Source of the DNA: Corynebacterium pseudotuberculosis
GTDB lineage: Bacteria; Actinomycetota; Actinomycetes; Mycobacteriales; Mycobacteriaceae
Direction: 5' to 3'
NCBI RefSeq assembly: GCF_002155265.1
Contig: NZ_CP021251.1
Span: 1,860,001 to 1,924,000 of the forward strand
Length of the DNA: 64,000 nt
Made by a program: the position numbers and the translations under genes. Positions 26,071 through 35,311 of the stretch are shown in pieces (positions within the stretch are counted from its first letter, which is position 1; every line of letters begins with the position of its first letter). Below the pieces are notes generated by a model. The model was not told where the DNA came from and ran no database searches. It worked only from the letters and a program-made list of their open reading frames with translations.

Positions 26071-27204
26071 TTATAAATGCTGGCGACTCAAAAAATTCCA
26101 TGCAGCAGCAGAAGCATCGGGGGCCCGATTCCATACGTGACCCTGACCTAACACACGCATGTGCTCAGTCTCAGCTGCGCAGCCGTTAAATCTTTCGATC
26201 TCAACATCTCCGATCTTAAGCTGCGTCGGTTTTTCTGGAATGCATCCATTGCGCTGTGAAACCGCCGCAAGATAGTGCGGGACCGAATGATATGGAACGC
26301 CATGGCGATGTCCACCTTCATAACCCACCACGTGATCAACCGTGCCGTGTATATCCAACGTAGGTACTGGCTTCCCTTTGCACCCTGCAGTAACCGGAAG
26401 GTAATACGCAGAAGAAACGCTCGCGATTCCGGCAAAGACATCCGGAGCATGGCATCCAAGAATAGCGGCCATTCCGCCACCATTAGACATACCCGCGGCA
26501 TAAACACGGGTGCGATCTATAAGATAATCACGATCAATGGCTTCAAGAATCTGTTTAACAAACGCTATGTCTTCCCCGGGTGCAGCCGCTGAATAAGGAG
26601 CACCTTCCCACGAGTTTTCGCGCCCAGCGGGAAAAACTATCAAGGCGTCATTACCAGCTTCCCCCTCAGCAAATTTGGATTCACGAGCAAAATGCTCAGG
26701 ATCTACCCGCCATCCGGCAAAAGCGAACAATACGGGAGAAGGTGCTGGCCGCTCTGGTCTATAGTTTTTTCCCACATGTAACAGATACCTGCGATGAACA
26801 CCATTAGCCGCAGTTATTTCTATATTGCGCATCTGTCCCGGGAGAACAGATGGATGCGGATTATACGTAGAATCAAAGGGATAAGCACCAGAAAAGACAG
26901 GAACAGTTTCCGTTGCGCCGCCATAAGGTGCAGCAGCATTCTGAGTAGCGGCATCATCAGTGTGAGAAAGAGCGGGTATTTGTTTAACCACACTTTTGCT
27001 CACCAGCGTAGGATTCGCTTCAACATCACTTATTAAAGAAAGCGGCACAGCAAGACACCCAATAAGGACGGCTGAGGCGACTGCTATTATTACGCGACGA
27101 TCCCGCGTTAGAGCTCTCCACGCGCGCCTTGGGGCCGTGGGCCGTGCATGACGCGGCCTATAACCTTCGGTGTGCGAGGTTTTCTCGCCGAATCCAAATA
27201 TCAC
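26071..27204 (-). CDS. Membrane-anchored alpha/beta hydrolase, LpqC / PHB-depolymerase-like
   Basis: A 377-residue protein with a basic N-terminus, one membrane segment (about residues 38-60) and an extracellular esterase domain. The catalytic triad is readable: Ser in AAGMSNGGGMAAIL, Asp in LDIHGTVDHVVGYEG, His in GQGHVWNRAPD. The family (feruloyl esterase/polyhydroxybutyrate depolymerase) includes mycobacterial LpqC, a lipoprotein; this copy has a signal anchor rather than a lipobox. Substrate unknown. With the cutinase 500 bases away there are two secreted esterases beside the tRNA cluster. Confidence 0.82.
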   Translation of the reverse strand: MIFGFGEKTSHTEGYRPRHARPTAPRRAWRALTRDRRVIIAVASAVLIGCLAVPLSLISDVEANPTLVSKSVVKQIPALSHTDDAATQNAAAPYGGATETVPVFSGAYPFDSTYNPHPSVLPGQMRNIEITAANGVHRRYLLHVGKNYRPERPAPSPVLFAFAGWRVDPEHFARESKFAEGEAGNDALIVFPAGRENSWEGAPYSAAAPGEDIAFVKQILEAIDRDYLIDRTRVYAAGMSNGGGMAAILGCHAPDVFAGIASVSSAYYLPVTAGCKGKPVPTLDIHGTVDHVVGYEGGHRHGVPYHSVPHYLAAVSQRNGCIPEKPTQLKIGDVEIERFNGCAAETEHMRVLGQGHVWNRAPDASAAAWNFLSRQHL

Positions 27205-27418
27205 AAAAGTTTACTTTAACTGCTTTACCGGCATTTTCAACAGCACATTCATTTACGGCGCGTCTCGCTCACAGCGGGTGACACATTCAGACCGATAAGC
27301 CGCTCTCCCCCTGTTGCCCATATAACGGCTTATGTTGTTAGCTTGCCAGCCACAAACCCCGAACCGGCAGACCCGACAGCGGTAACGCTACGTGATACGC
27401 CAGTCCGAGGTTTTCTGT

Positions 27419-28897
27419 TTACTGAGCTGCGTAAGGCGTAACCTTAAGTACCGAGCGCAGGCGGTTGAGCGTGGACTCACGTCCCAAAAGCTCCATAGAC
27501 TCGAATAGCGGCGGAGAAATAGCTTGTCCGGAAACCCCCACGCGCAATGCACCATAGGCAACGCGTGGTTTAAGTTCTAGATCCTCGATGAGGGCTTTCT
27601 GCAGCGCCGCTTCAATAGCAGGAGTGCTCCACTCCTCAAGGGATTCCAGAGCCGCAATACCAGCTTCTAGCGGCTGCACAGCGGTTTCTTTAAGATTCTT
27701 CTTGGCAGATTTCTCATCAAGAACAAGGTCCTCATCCGCGGTATCGAGGAACTTCAAAAGCGCATAGGCGTCGCCAAGCATCTTGATGCGGGTCTGAACC
27801 AAGTCGGCGGCGATAGCAAACTTCTCCTCTGGGTAATCCGCAGAGAAATCCGTGTACTCCGTCAGGTAGTCACGCAGTCGCTGTTTGAAGTCTTCTGGGG
27901 CCAGCAGTCGGATATGGTCGGCGTTAATGGCCTCAAGCTTCTTCTGATCAAAACGAGCCGGATTAGCCAAAACATTCTTTACATCAAAGTTGGCAACGAG
28001 CTCATCTACGGAGAAAATGTCCTTCTCCGAGGAGAGTGACCATCCTAGAAGCGCAAGATAGTTCATCATGCCTTCAGGAATGATGCCGGCATCTCGGTGA
28101 TTGAAGAGGTTCGATTGCGGATCGCGCTTAGATAGTTTCTTATTCCCTTCGCCCATTACAAAGGGAAGATGGCCAAATTCTGGAGTCTGCTCGGCTACCC
28201 CAATCGCCTTCAATGCCTCATACAGTGCTAGCTGCCTAGGAGTTGACGGAAGCAAATCCTCGCCACGAAGAACATGTGTGATCCCCATGAGGGCATCATC
28301 AACGGGATTGACCAAAGTATAAAGCGGTGCACCATTGGAGCGGGCTACTACATAATCCGGCTGGGTAGAAGCTTTAAATTCAATCTCCCCGCGTACCAGG
28401 TCATTCCATTTCCAATCGTGATCTGGCATGCGCAGGCGCCAGACTGGCTGACGTCCTTCAGCCTCAAAAGCCGCGATTTGTTCTTCGGTGAGGGTGCGGT
28501 CGTAATTATCGTAACCGAGCTTGGGGTCTTCGCCTTTAGCGCGATGGCGTTCTTCTACCTCCGCCGCTGTGGAATACGCGGGGTACACAAACCCTGCCGC
28601 TTTAAGCTTTTCCAGTACTTCGGCATAAATATCCATGCGCTGGCTCTGTCGATATGGCTCGTGAGGTCCCCCGACCACTATGCCTTCATCCCAATCCATC
28701 CCAAGCCACGTCAGGGAGTCAATGATTGCTTGATAGGACTCTTCAGAATCACGGGCCGCATCTGTATCTTCGATGCGGAATACAAGTTTACCGCCTGTGT
28801 GGCGGGCTTGCGCCCAGTTGAACAAGGCTGTGCGCACCATACCCACGTGTGGAGTTCCTGTGGGCGATGGGCAAAAACGTACGCGTACTTCAGACAT
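27419..28897 (-). CDS. gltX: Glutamyl-tRNA synthetase
   Basis: Charges tRNA-Glu. 492 residues. Class I motifs are [12 protein letters not shown] (HIGH type) and KKLSKRDPQ (KMSKS type); the C-terminal helical anticodon-binding domain is complete. Start ATG 28897 matches the family; the frame extends eight codons upstream but overlaps the divergent promoter. The GAAAG site precedes. It lies 1.5 kb upstream of tRNA-Glu/tRNA-Gln. The 214-base gap downstream shows only a weak 8-bp ATAAGCCG/CGGCTTAT hairpin. Confidence 0.96.
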   Translation of the reverse strand: MSEVRVRFCPSPTGTPHVGMVRTALFNWAQARHTGGKLVFRIEDTDAARDSEESYQAIIDSLTWLGMDWDEGIVVGGPHEPYRQSQRMDIYAEVLEKLKAAGFVYPAYSTAAEVEERHRAKGEDPKLGYDNYDRTLTEEQIAAFEAEGRQPVWRLRMPDHDWKWNDLVRGEIEFKASTQPDYVVARSNGAPLYTLVNPVDDALMGITHVLRGEDLLPSTPRQLALYEALKAIGVAEQTPEFGHLPFVMGEGNKKLSKRDPQSNLFNHRDAGIIPEGMMNYLALLGWSLSSEKDIFSVDELVANFDVKNVLANPARFDQKKLEAINADHIRLLAPEDFKQRLRDYLTEYTDFSADYPEEKFAIAADLVQTRIKMLGDAYALLKFLDTADEDLVLDEKSAKKNLKETAVQPLEAGIAALESLEEWSTPAIEAALQKALIEDLELKPRVAYGALRVGVSGQAISPPLFESMELLGRESTLNRLRSVLKVTPYAAQ

Positions 28898-28921
28898 GTC
28901 TTTCATCGTAGACCAGTGCAC

Positions 28922-28927
28922 TAGACT
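28922..28927 (+). promoter_or_regulatory. -10 box of a leaderless promoter for the isochorismate synthase-like gene
   Basis: TAGACT is eight bases before the ATG at 28936. The whole divergent spacer to gltX is only 38 bases. Confidence 0.5.
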
Positions 28928-28935
28928 GGTTTGTC

Positions 28936-30054
28936 ATGTGTGCCCACCGCCCCTCAACTGCGCCCGACTTTTTGTTGTCACGTACCCATGGTTCCATCAG
29001 GACCCAAGGTGTACAGGAAGCCTTCTCTGACCCCTGGATAGCCATAGAAGCGCTACACAGCGGCACCGCAGACCTTGTAGTGGGCGCCTTACCTTTTCGA
29101 CGGGACCACCCGTGTGCGCTCACTGTGCCGGAAAAGGTTATATGGGAAGACGGCCCACTAGAGCCTCACGCGTACTATCGCTATGGCGAAGGCAGTGTTT
29201 TACACGCTTACCTCGATGCCTTAGTGCCCGAATTAGATGAACATCGAGATCGTGTTATCGCAGCGATTGAAACACTGAAAGCAAGCAGATTAGATAAAGT
29301 CGTCTTGGCACGAGCCGTGGATATGCGCTTTGATCCCCCCGTGGATCCACGCCTGATAGCTGCGCGTTTGATCGACCTTTCTTACAATCGCGATGGGTTC
29401 ATCGCCGACCTCTCCCCTGCTGGTGAAGACTTTGCCGGCGCGATGCTCGTGGGGTCTTCCCCTGAAGTGCTCATCAAAAAACAGGGATCAACGATTTCTG
29501 CATATCCTTTGGCAGGTTCGGCTCCACGTAACGCAGATAAGCTTCTCGACGCGCGCGCGGGAGAAGCGCTACGCCGCTCACCGAAAGACCTCGCCGAGCA
29601 TTCCTACGTTGTTGATCATCTACGGACGCTTCTCGCCCCTTTATGTTCATCCCTTGAGATTCCCCGACACCCGGAGCTCACACGAACTAACGAGATGTGG
29701 CACCTAGCCACCCCCGTCGTGGGCACCCTCAAAGACCCTGCGCTAACAGCACTAGAACTCGCTTTGGTTGTACACCCCACCCCTGCCATCTGCGGTACCC
29801 CAACAGATGCGGCTGAAGAAGTCATCGGGATTGCTGAAGGCGACCGCCGCTTTTACTCCGGAGCAGTTGGGTGGTCCAACGCATTCGGCGACGGTGAATA
29901 CATGGTGGCGATCCGGTGCGCGGAAGTTAATGGCAAGGGCACCTCCGCACGTGCATGGGCTGGCGGCGGCATTGTCGCAGATTCCGATGCAGATGCAGAG
30001 GTTGCAGAAACCTCAGCAAAACTACGCACCATTATGCGCGCACTTGGGCTCTAG
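28936..30054 (+). CDS. Isochorismate synthase-like chorismate-binding enzyme
   Basis: A 372-residue protein of the chorismate-binding (EntC/MenF/DhbC) family, which turns chorismate into isochorismate for menaquinone or siderophore/salicylate synthesis. LDKVVLARAVDMRF, GSSPEVLIKK, AYPLAGSAPR, the EHSYVVDHLR segment, HPTPAICGTP and FYSGAVGW follow the family order, with the metal-binding Glu residues in place. The symbol is withheld because entC- and menF-type members cannot be told apart here. It has a leaderless start divergent to gltX and a terminator downstream. Confidence 0.88.
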   Translation: MCAHRPSTAPDFLLSRTHGSIRTQGVQEAFSDPWIAIEALHSGTADLVVGALPFRRDHPCALTVPEKVIWEDGPLEPHAYYRYGEGSVLHAYLDALVPELDEHRDRVIAAIETLKASRLDKVVLARAVDMRFDPPVDPRLIAARLIDLSYNRDGFIADLSPAGEDFAGAMLVGSSPEVLIKKQGSTISAYPLAGSAPRNADKLLDARAGEALRRSPKDLAEHSYVVDHLRTLLAPLCSSLEIPRHPELTRTNEMWHLATPVVGTLKDPALTALELALVVHPTPAICGTPTDAAEEVIGIAEGDRRFYSGAVGWSNAFGDGEYMVAIRCAEVNGKGTSARAWAGGGIVADSDADAEVAETSAKLRTIMRALGL

Positions 30055-30130
30055 ATTCACCATATCCGTATCACAATCGTCTCTCTAGGATCGTGACGCA
30101 TAGGCCACTACGGCCGTCCAACAATAGGCA

Positions 30131-30166
30131 AAAGCTACCGCACCAAACGGTACGGTAGCTTTTTAA
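30131..30166. terminator. Bidirectional terminator between the isochorismate synthase-like and FAA genes
   Basis: A long hairpin AAAAGCTACCG...CGGTAGCTTTT with a short inner ACC/GGT stem around AAAC. The T run on the plus strand and A run on the left serve both convergent genes. Confidence 0.85.
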
Positions 30167-30182
30167 AAAAACTGGGGTTTAC

Positions 30183-30980
30183 TTATGCCCTCTCTACAGG
30201 GTTTCCTAGGCAGCCCAGCCCAGGGATCTCTACCTGAATAAAGTCCCCTGGAACCATCTCCGCAGTACCTGCCGGCGAACCAGTGCAGATAACATCGCCT
30301 GGTAGCAGTGTGAAAGAGGCCGTGATGAACTCTATAATCTCGCCCAAATCCATGATCATCTGATCAGAATTAGAATCTTGCTTAGTTTCCGTTACGCCAT
30401 CATGCGTGAGATGAGCTTTAATTGGAAGATTTGCGGTATCAATAGAATCCAAGTCTGTTTCTATCCACGGCCCAAGCGGCGCAAAAGTATCGATTCCCTT
30501 AGCTCGCGCCCATTGACCGTCTGCAAATTGAAGATCACGGGAAGAGACATCATTAACAATGGTAAAACCAAGAATAACGGACTTCCAGTCTTCTTTTTTA
30601 ACATTTTTACAGGGCTTGCCAATCACCATAGCGAGTTCGCCCTCAAACTCTACCTTGGTAGCAAACTCCGGGATTCTAATGGGAGCGCCTGGACCGATGA
30701 CCGCCGTCGGTGGTTTGAGGAATAGCGTGGGCGGAAGGTGTTCTGAGCTCTTTTGGAAGACTTCTTTGACGTGGTCTGCGTAGTTGCGACCAATAGCCAC
30801 GATCTTGGAAGGCAGCATAGGCGCCAACACCCGTACGTTTTCTAGTTTCCACTCCCGACCCGTCTTTTTCGGCTCAGTAAACGGAGTGCCTTCAATTTCT
30901 TTGCACACAGTTTCTGCACCGTCGCCCTCGACAACGCAGAAGCACATGCCATCTGGGGTAGCTATTCGTCCAAAACGCAT
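30183..30980 (-). CDS. Fumarylacetoacetate hydrolase family protein
   Basis: A 265-residue enzyme of the FAH superfamily. KIVAIGRNYADHVKEV, the metal ligands in EFEGELAMVIGKPCKNV, and SSRDLQFADGQWARAKG are family hallmarks. Members act as hydrolases, isomerases or decarboxylases on 2-oxo acids in aromatic catabolism, and some are oxaloacetate decarboxylases. No catabolic genes are near, so the substrate is unknown. Confidence 0.88.
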   Translation of the reverse strand: MRFGRIATPDGMCFCVVEGDGAETVCKEIEGTPFTEPKKTGREWKLENVRVLAPMLPSKIVAIGRNYADHVKEVFQKSSEHLPPTLFLKPPTAVIGPGAPIRIPEFATKVEFEGELAMVIGKPCKNVKKEDWKSVILGFTIVNDVSSRDLQFADGQWARAKGIDTFAPLGPWIETDLDSIDTANLPIKAHLTHDGVTETKQDSNSDQMIMDLGEIIEFITASFTLLPGDVICTGSPAGTAEMVPGDFIQVEIPGLGCLGNPVERA

Positions 30981-31104
30981 AGCATAAGATAGTACTCACT
31001 TAACCAATTTTTCCCACTAGCACGGTTTTCCTGGGGTAGTGCATAATGGCCCGACTTCCACCGAACGCAATCTGTGACAAGTCAATTGTTTTAGATACTG
31101 TCAA

Positions 31105-31428
31105 CTAATTTTTTAGCAGCAAGCAACCCCAAGCCCGGGTACCAGATTCGTGCCTTTTCACTGCTTCAGTCATCTGGCCAGTTGCTTTTAGCATCCTAAG
31201 CTCCTCAAGCTGCGTCTCAGAAAACTCCCTCAGCTCCCCACTCGCAGTCCGTTTAAGTTTCCTATCTGAAATAATTTTGAGGACAGCCCCTATAGCAAAT
31301 AATATGACCCCAACCACACTTATCCATGTGATAAGAAAATGCTCACCGTAGTAAAAATTGTGGCCAATCATAAAAAGAAAGTACACAGAGCACAAGACGA
31401 TGCATGCACGATAAAGATAGGTCTTCAT
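31105..31428 (-). CDS. Small two-TM protein with charged tail
   Basis: A 107-residue protein not recognised as a named family. Two hydrophobic segments (about residues 5-25 and 31-52) are followed by a basic stretch and an amphipathic helix with ETQLEELRMLKATGQMTEA. This short helix resembles SHOCT-like or L7/L12-like tails only loosely. A good AAGGTGGAATC ribosome site precedes the ATG, and the base composition is more AT-rich than the neighbours. Likely a real hypothetical gene. Confidence 0.6.
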   Translation of the reverse strand: MKTYLYRACIVLCSVYFLFMIGHNFYYGEHFLITWISVVGVILFAIGAVLKIISDRKLKRTASGELREFSETQLEELRMLKATGQMTEAVKRHESGTRAWGCLLLKN

Positions 31429-31479
31429 GATTCCACCTTACGTGCTGAGGATAAGACGTACTTTTATTTTATAGCGGCA

Positions 31480-32091
31480 CTATGCATTCAGGGCTAGATA
31501 AAGTTCTGCGCACGCCAAAGCGTCTGTAAGCGCATTATGACTACGATAATGAGGTAATCCATATCTCTTCCGTACTCGCGCGAGCCTTAGGTCTTCTCCT
31601 CTAGGATACGTGCCCATACGCTCCATGTGCCTACGTTCTAATTCCATAGTGTCCACGTACGGCACCCGCAGTGGCGCGCCAAAATGTCGACGACAAGCAG
31701 CATCGCCAAAGCGCAATTCAATAGGCGCAAAATGAGCAAGAAGCACGCGTCCACGAAGAGAAGATAAAAGCATCTCCATCGCACTATGTTCGCTTTCTCC
31801 TTCTGCCAACATAGTGTCCGTAATGTTGTGCAGAGCTGCAGAATTACCCACCGAATCGTGTTCTAGGTTTTCCGACCTGATAAATACATGACCAGCGTCC
31901 GCAAGTTGTACCCTTCCATCTTCTATAGGCACCCAACCAATGGAAAGGATTTTTCCTTTAGTAGGAAGAAGTGCAGTCGTTTCCATATCCACTGCCAAGA
32001 ATCGAGTTTTATCGTTTTTCTTCGGAAGCTCCTGATAAACCTGCGCTAATACCCCTTGCGCGTTGCGGGTTGAACTATTTCCCCACCACAC
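31480..32091 (-). CDS. DEDDh 3'-5' exonuclease (DnaQ-like)
   Basis: A 203-residue protein with the DnaQ/epsilon exonuclease fold. Acidic motifs are AVDMETTALLP (Asp-Met-Glu instead of the common Asp-x-Glu with Phe/Leu), the middle AHFAPIELRF, and the C-terminal HNALTDALACAELYLAL with the His-Asp pair. Start set at GTG 32091 because GGAG stands six bases away; another GTG one codon upstream is possible. The start overlaps the last 46 bases of the DUF294 gene, so the two are translationally coupled. The partner arrangement suggests a joint nucleotide-related function. Confidence 0.83.
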   Translation of the reverse strand: MWWGNSSTRNAQGVLAQVYQELPKKNDKTRFLAVDMETTALLPTKGKILSIGWVPIEDGRVQLADAGHVFIRSENLEHDSVGNSAALHNITDTMLAEGESEHSAMEMLLSSLRGRVLLAHFAPIELRFGDAACRRHFGAPLRVPYVDTMELERRHMERMGTYPRGEDLRLARVRKRYGLPHYRSHNALTDALACAELYLALNA

Positions 32092-33959
32092 CACATGCTC
32101 CGGGTGGGATATTTAGTGCTTAGTGCTTGCTGCATCCCCTTGATTATGTGAAAGGCATCGCGCAGATGCTCACGATCCATCTTTCCCAGTTGCTCCGGAT
32201 CCACATGATAACTCGGTGCCTTACCCACGCGAAGATCTGTTGACTGATAATCAAACGCAATGGTGTTAAGCACGTCAAAGGCATCCAGGAGGTCATGCGC
32301 CCCTTTTTCAGAAACTACACCGAGCCCAGCAGCAGCCTGAAGCCGTTGGCGGGTGTGCAACGCGTCTGTCCCACATGTCAACGCATATAAACGTGCCATC
32401 TGAACAATTGCGTGAATTCCTCCCTTTTTAATATTCAAAGTATGGGCATATTCGCCACCGCGTTCAACTACAAAACCGCGGAAAAATCCAAGTGGTGGCT
32501 CTCGTCGTGAAGCAACCATTGCAAGGTGCGCGTGAAAACGCCTCGCATAACGTGCCTGCTCCAGAGAGCTGTCCCGGACGCTGGAGTACAAGGATGCGTC
32601 ACCGTACACGAGTCTCATGTCAAAGAACGTCTGCGCAAACATGAGAGCCTCCGGCTCAGGAGCGGTGATCCACGAGGTAAAAATAGATGTCCATTCTTTT
32701 TCGGTGAGTCGCCACTGTGAATTAGATGCCATTATATTCCCGGGGCAAAGCACCTGACCCGCTAAGGCAAGGCCGTGACACACCCGGCCAGCAAGGCTCT
32801 TGAAATACTCTCCGTGCGTTTCCCCATCAAACTCATTGGAGAGAATAAGAGCATTATCTTGATCTGAGGCAAAGCCCAATTCCTTGCGCCCTTGAGAGCC
32901 AACCACAACAAACGCATAAGGAACTGGAGGCGGACCAAGTTCTTCTTCCGCAAGCACTAACAATCGACGCGCCACCGCATCTGCCGAATGCGAAAGCAAC
33001 GCTGAGACTTCTTCCGGACGCGCCGAACGTTCAACAAACCGTACTGCAACCTCTTTACTACGAACAAAGACTTCCGCTAGTTCTTCCGTAGAGGTGCGCC
33101 TGGAGATGTCCGCAGTGATGTAAATGGGGTCATTACGCAACAGCCTCATAAGATCGGGAGAACTGACGATACCCACCAGGGGTTTATTCGGCTGCGCAGC
33201 ATCACATACGGGGAGATGATGAATCCCATGTTCCGCCATAACCATCATTGCTTCAAACGCAGGCGTTGTTGTGTCCGCAGTTATGGGCTGCGGGGTCATG
33301 ATCGTTGACACCGGAATTTTTACATCAAGATCATCCGCGACAACTTTGCTGCGTAAGTCTCGGTCAGTCACGATTCCACAGATGCTTTCATCCGTAGCAA
33401 TAACTAAGGAAGATACATTTTTATCTCGCATAGTACGTGCCGCAGATTGAATAGATTCAGCCGGATGCAGCGTGGCAGGTTGGGAGGTCATAAAATCTCC
33501 CAGTTGAGCCCGCAGCGATTGCGAACCATCATTATTGCGCACCTGTTCAGCCGCTGCACGCATTCGCGTCGATTGGCTAGAAAAGAAACGCGTGAAGCTG
33601 GAATCAGCCTCAGCGACAGCAAGGAAATCATCGCGGGCAATAGTGATCAGAAGGGAATCTTCCACCGCGATCATCGAATAGCGATTACGGTTTTCTCCGA
33701 GAATCGTTGAGTAGCCAAAGGAACGACCAGCTTCCCTCCTATCCAGGAGAACCCCGTTTTCATCGGTTATATCTACTGCCCCGCTTCGGATCACCCAGCA
33801 GGAATCATTGGGTTCTCCGCAGCTTAAGATAAGCGAACCACGTTTGTAATAGCGCATCTCGGCAGAGCGCGTAAGCAATAAACGCAACCGCGCAGGTAGC
33901 TGGGCATAAGGTGCATTTGCCGCCAGAAAGTCTTGCACCTCATCTAGTTCGACGGTCAT
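32046..33959 (-). CDS. Cyclic nucleotide-binding / CBS / DUF294 nucleotidyltransferase-like protein
   Basis: A 637-residue regulatory protein. Residues about 20-130 form a cNMP-binding-like domain (SCGEPNDSCWVIRSGAVDI), 155-290 two CBS repeats (VTDRDLRSKV and HHLPVCDAAQ), and 320-460 a DUF294 nucleotidyltransferase-like domain with VVVGSQGRKELGFASDQDNAL, in which the GS-R-E-D-D pattern of GlnD-type transferases is kept. A helical DUF294_C domain ends it. The architecture is that of a sensory protein that adds nucleotides to a target; the target is unknown. It overlaps the exonuclease gene downstream. Confidence 0.88.
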   Translation of the reverse strand: MTVELDEVQDFLAANAPYAQLPARLRLLLTRSAEMRYYKRGSLILSCGEPNDSCWVIRSGAVDITDENGVLLDRREAGRSFGYSTILGENRNRYSMIAVEDSLLITIARDDFLAVAEADSSFTRFFSSQSTRMRAAAEQVRNNDGSQSLRAQLGDFMTSQPATLHPAESIQSAARTMRDKNVSSLVIATDESICGIVTDRDLRSKVVADDLDVKIPVSTIMTPQPITADTTTPAFEAMMVMAEHGIHHLPVCDAAQPNKPLVGIVSSPDLMRLLRNDPIYITADISRRTSTEELAEVFVRSKEVAVRFVERSARPEEVSALLSHSADAVARRLLVLAEEELGPPPVPYAFVVVGSQGRKELGFASDQDNALILSNEFDGETHGEYFKSLAGRVCHGLALAGQVLCPGNIMASNSQWRLTEKEWTSIFTSWITAPEPEALMFAQTFFDMRLVYGDASLYSSVRDSSLEQARYARRFHAHLAMVASRREPPLGFFRGFVVERGGEYAHTLNIKKGGIHAIVQMARLYALTCGTDALHTRQRLQAAAGLGVVSEKGAHDLLDAFDVLNTIAFDYQSTDLRVGKAPSYHVDPEQLGKMDREHLRDAFHIIKGMQQALSTKYPTRSMWCGGEIVQPATRKGY

Positions 33960-34072
33960 GAACCGAATGATATATCGTGAGTTAGCTCACGTCACTAAAA
34001 TGCGACTTTTATGCCCAGTCTTTTCTCTTTTGGGTGACCTCCGCAGCCCCCTAATATTTTCCTGCGGAATCT

Positions 34073-35092
34073 TTATTTACGAAGTGACGCCGCAATGCGG
34101 TTCCCCACTTCTGAAGTCACCATTTTTACACCAACGCGCGCAGAAATATCCATGGCAACAGCATTATCGATACGAGAGGCGTTTTCCTCATCACCAAGAT
34201 GACGCAAGAGCATTCCTGCTGAAAGGATTGCTGCCGTAGGATCAGCGATACCTTGACCGGCGATATCCGGGGCAGAACCATGAACGGGCTCAAACATCGA
34301 CGGATTAATACCGCTTGTATCTATATTTGCGGAAGCCGCAAGGCCAATCCCGCCGGACACAGCACCTGCAAGATCGGTAAGGATATCTCCGAACAAGTTG
34401 TCCGTCACAATGACGTCATAACGCGACGGTTCGGTAACCATATAAATTGTGGCAGCATCAATATGGTTGTAATCGACCTGCACCTCTGGAAATTCCTTAG
34501 AAACCTCATCCACAGTGCGCTGCCATAAACCTCCCGCGTTAACCAGAACGTTAGTCTTGTGCACCAGTGTCAGATGTTTTCTGCGCTCCTGAGCCCTCCG
34601 GAAGGCATCACGGACCACTCGAGCTACGCCATAACGGGTGTTCTGTGACACCTCGGATGCAACCTCATACTCAGTGCCTCTTCGTAGTACGCCACCATTA
34701 CCGCAGTACAGGCCCTCTGTCCCCTCTCTAACCACGACAAAATCAATGTCACCCGGATTAGACAAGGGAGAGATAGACTTTGGATACAACTTTGAAGGAC
34801 GCAGATTAACGTGATGATCTAGCTCAAAACGCATTTTAAGCAAAAGGCCGCGTTCCAAAACCCCTGAGGGAACTTCTCCCGGCGCGCCAATCGCTCCCAG
34901 CAGGATTGCGTCATGTTCTCTTAATTGATCAAGGTCTGTTTGGGTGAGGAGTTCTCCAGTACGCAGATATCGACGCGCGCCTAGATCAAAGTTGGTCACA
35001 TGGATGTCATCGCGCACCGCTTGAAGTACTTTAAGTGCTTCCGCTGTCACCTCAGGGCCGATTCCATCGCCACCAATAACCGCTAATTTCAT
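34073..35092 (-). CDS. leuB: 3-isopropylmalate dehydrogenase
   Basis: Oxidatively decarboxylates 3-isopropylmalate in leucine synthesis. 339 residues. [19 protein letters not shown], and [15 protein letters not shown] are family motifs. ATG 35092 is chosen because it begins the [12 protein letters not shown] consensus; the open frame extends five codons upstream. A TATAAT -10 lies inside the candidate operator at 35109-35123. It is downstream of serA on the same strand but separately promoted. Confidence 0.95.
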   Translation of the reverse strand: MKLAVIGGDGIGPEVTAEALKVLQAVRDDIHVTNFDLGARRYLRTGELLTQTDLDQLREHDAILLGAIGAPGEVPSGVLERGLLLKMRFELDHHVNLRPSKLYPKSISPLSNPGDIDFVVVREGTEGLYCGNGGVLRRGTEYEVASEVSQNTRYGVARVVRDAFRRAQERRKHLTLVHKTNVLVNAGGLWQRTVDEVSKEFPEVQVDYNHIDAATIYMVTEPSRYDVIVTDNLFGDILTDLAGAVSGGIGLAASANIDTSGINPSMFEPVHGSAPDIAGQGIADPTAAILSAGMLLRHLGDEENASRIDNAVAMDISARVGVKMVTSEVGNRIAASLRK

Positions 35093-35108
35093 ATTACGGA
35101 ACCCCATT

Positions 35109-35123
35109 TCCCATTATATGGAA
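35109..35123. promoter_or_regulatory. Candidate LtbR operator overlapping the leuB promoter
   Basis: TCCCATTATATGGAA is the leuB copy of the word found before leuC (20540-20554). On the minus strand its core contains TATAAT, a perfect -10 box 15-25 bases ahead of the leuB ATG. A repressor bound here would block RNA polymerase. Confidence 0.6.
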
Positions 35124-35215
35124 TATTTCTGGCAGTGTATCAAACCTGCTGAGGTTGACGCTAGCTCCTCCGCCACCGAGGGCAGCGCTACCGCCCCAAA
35201 ATTCCATGTCTCTTA

Positions 35216-35275
35216 GGAAAAAGAACGTCCCCACCATCGCGCTGCAGTGCAGATTAAAGCGATACATGGGGACGT
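35216..35275 (-). terminator. Terminator of serA
   Basis: The outer stem ACGTCCCC / GGGGACGT (35225-35232, 35268-35275) and inner stem ATCGC / GCGAT are followed on the minus strand by TTCTTTTTCC. Confidence 0.75.
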
Positions 35276-35283
35276 ATAGAGCT

Positions 35284-35310
35284 GCGAATACGGCGAATAC
35301 AGCGAATACG
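35284..35310. repeat. Three tandem 9-bp repeats just after serA
   Basis: GCGAATACR is repeated three times without gap (35284-35292, 35293-35301, 35302-35310) between the serA stop and its terminator. Possibly a slippage tract. Confidence 0.7.
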
Positions 35311-35311
35311 G

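Noticed and set aside
35284..35310. Possible CRISPR or regulatory array (three 9-bp repeats)
   Set aside because: Units are too short and contiguous with no spacers; a slippage tract is the simpler view.
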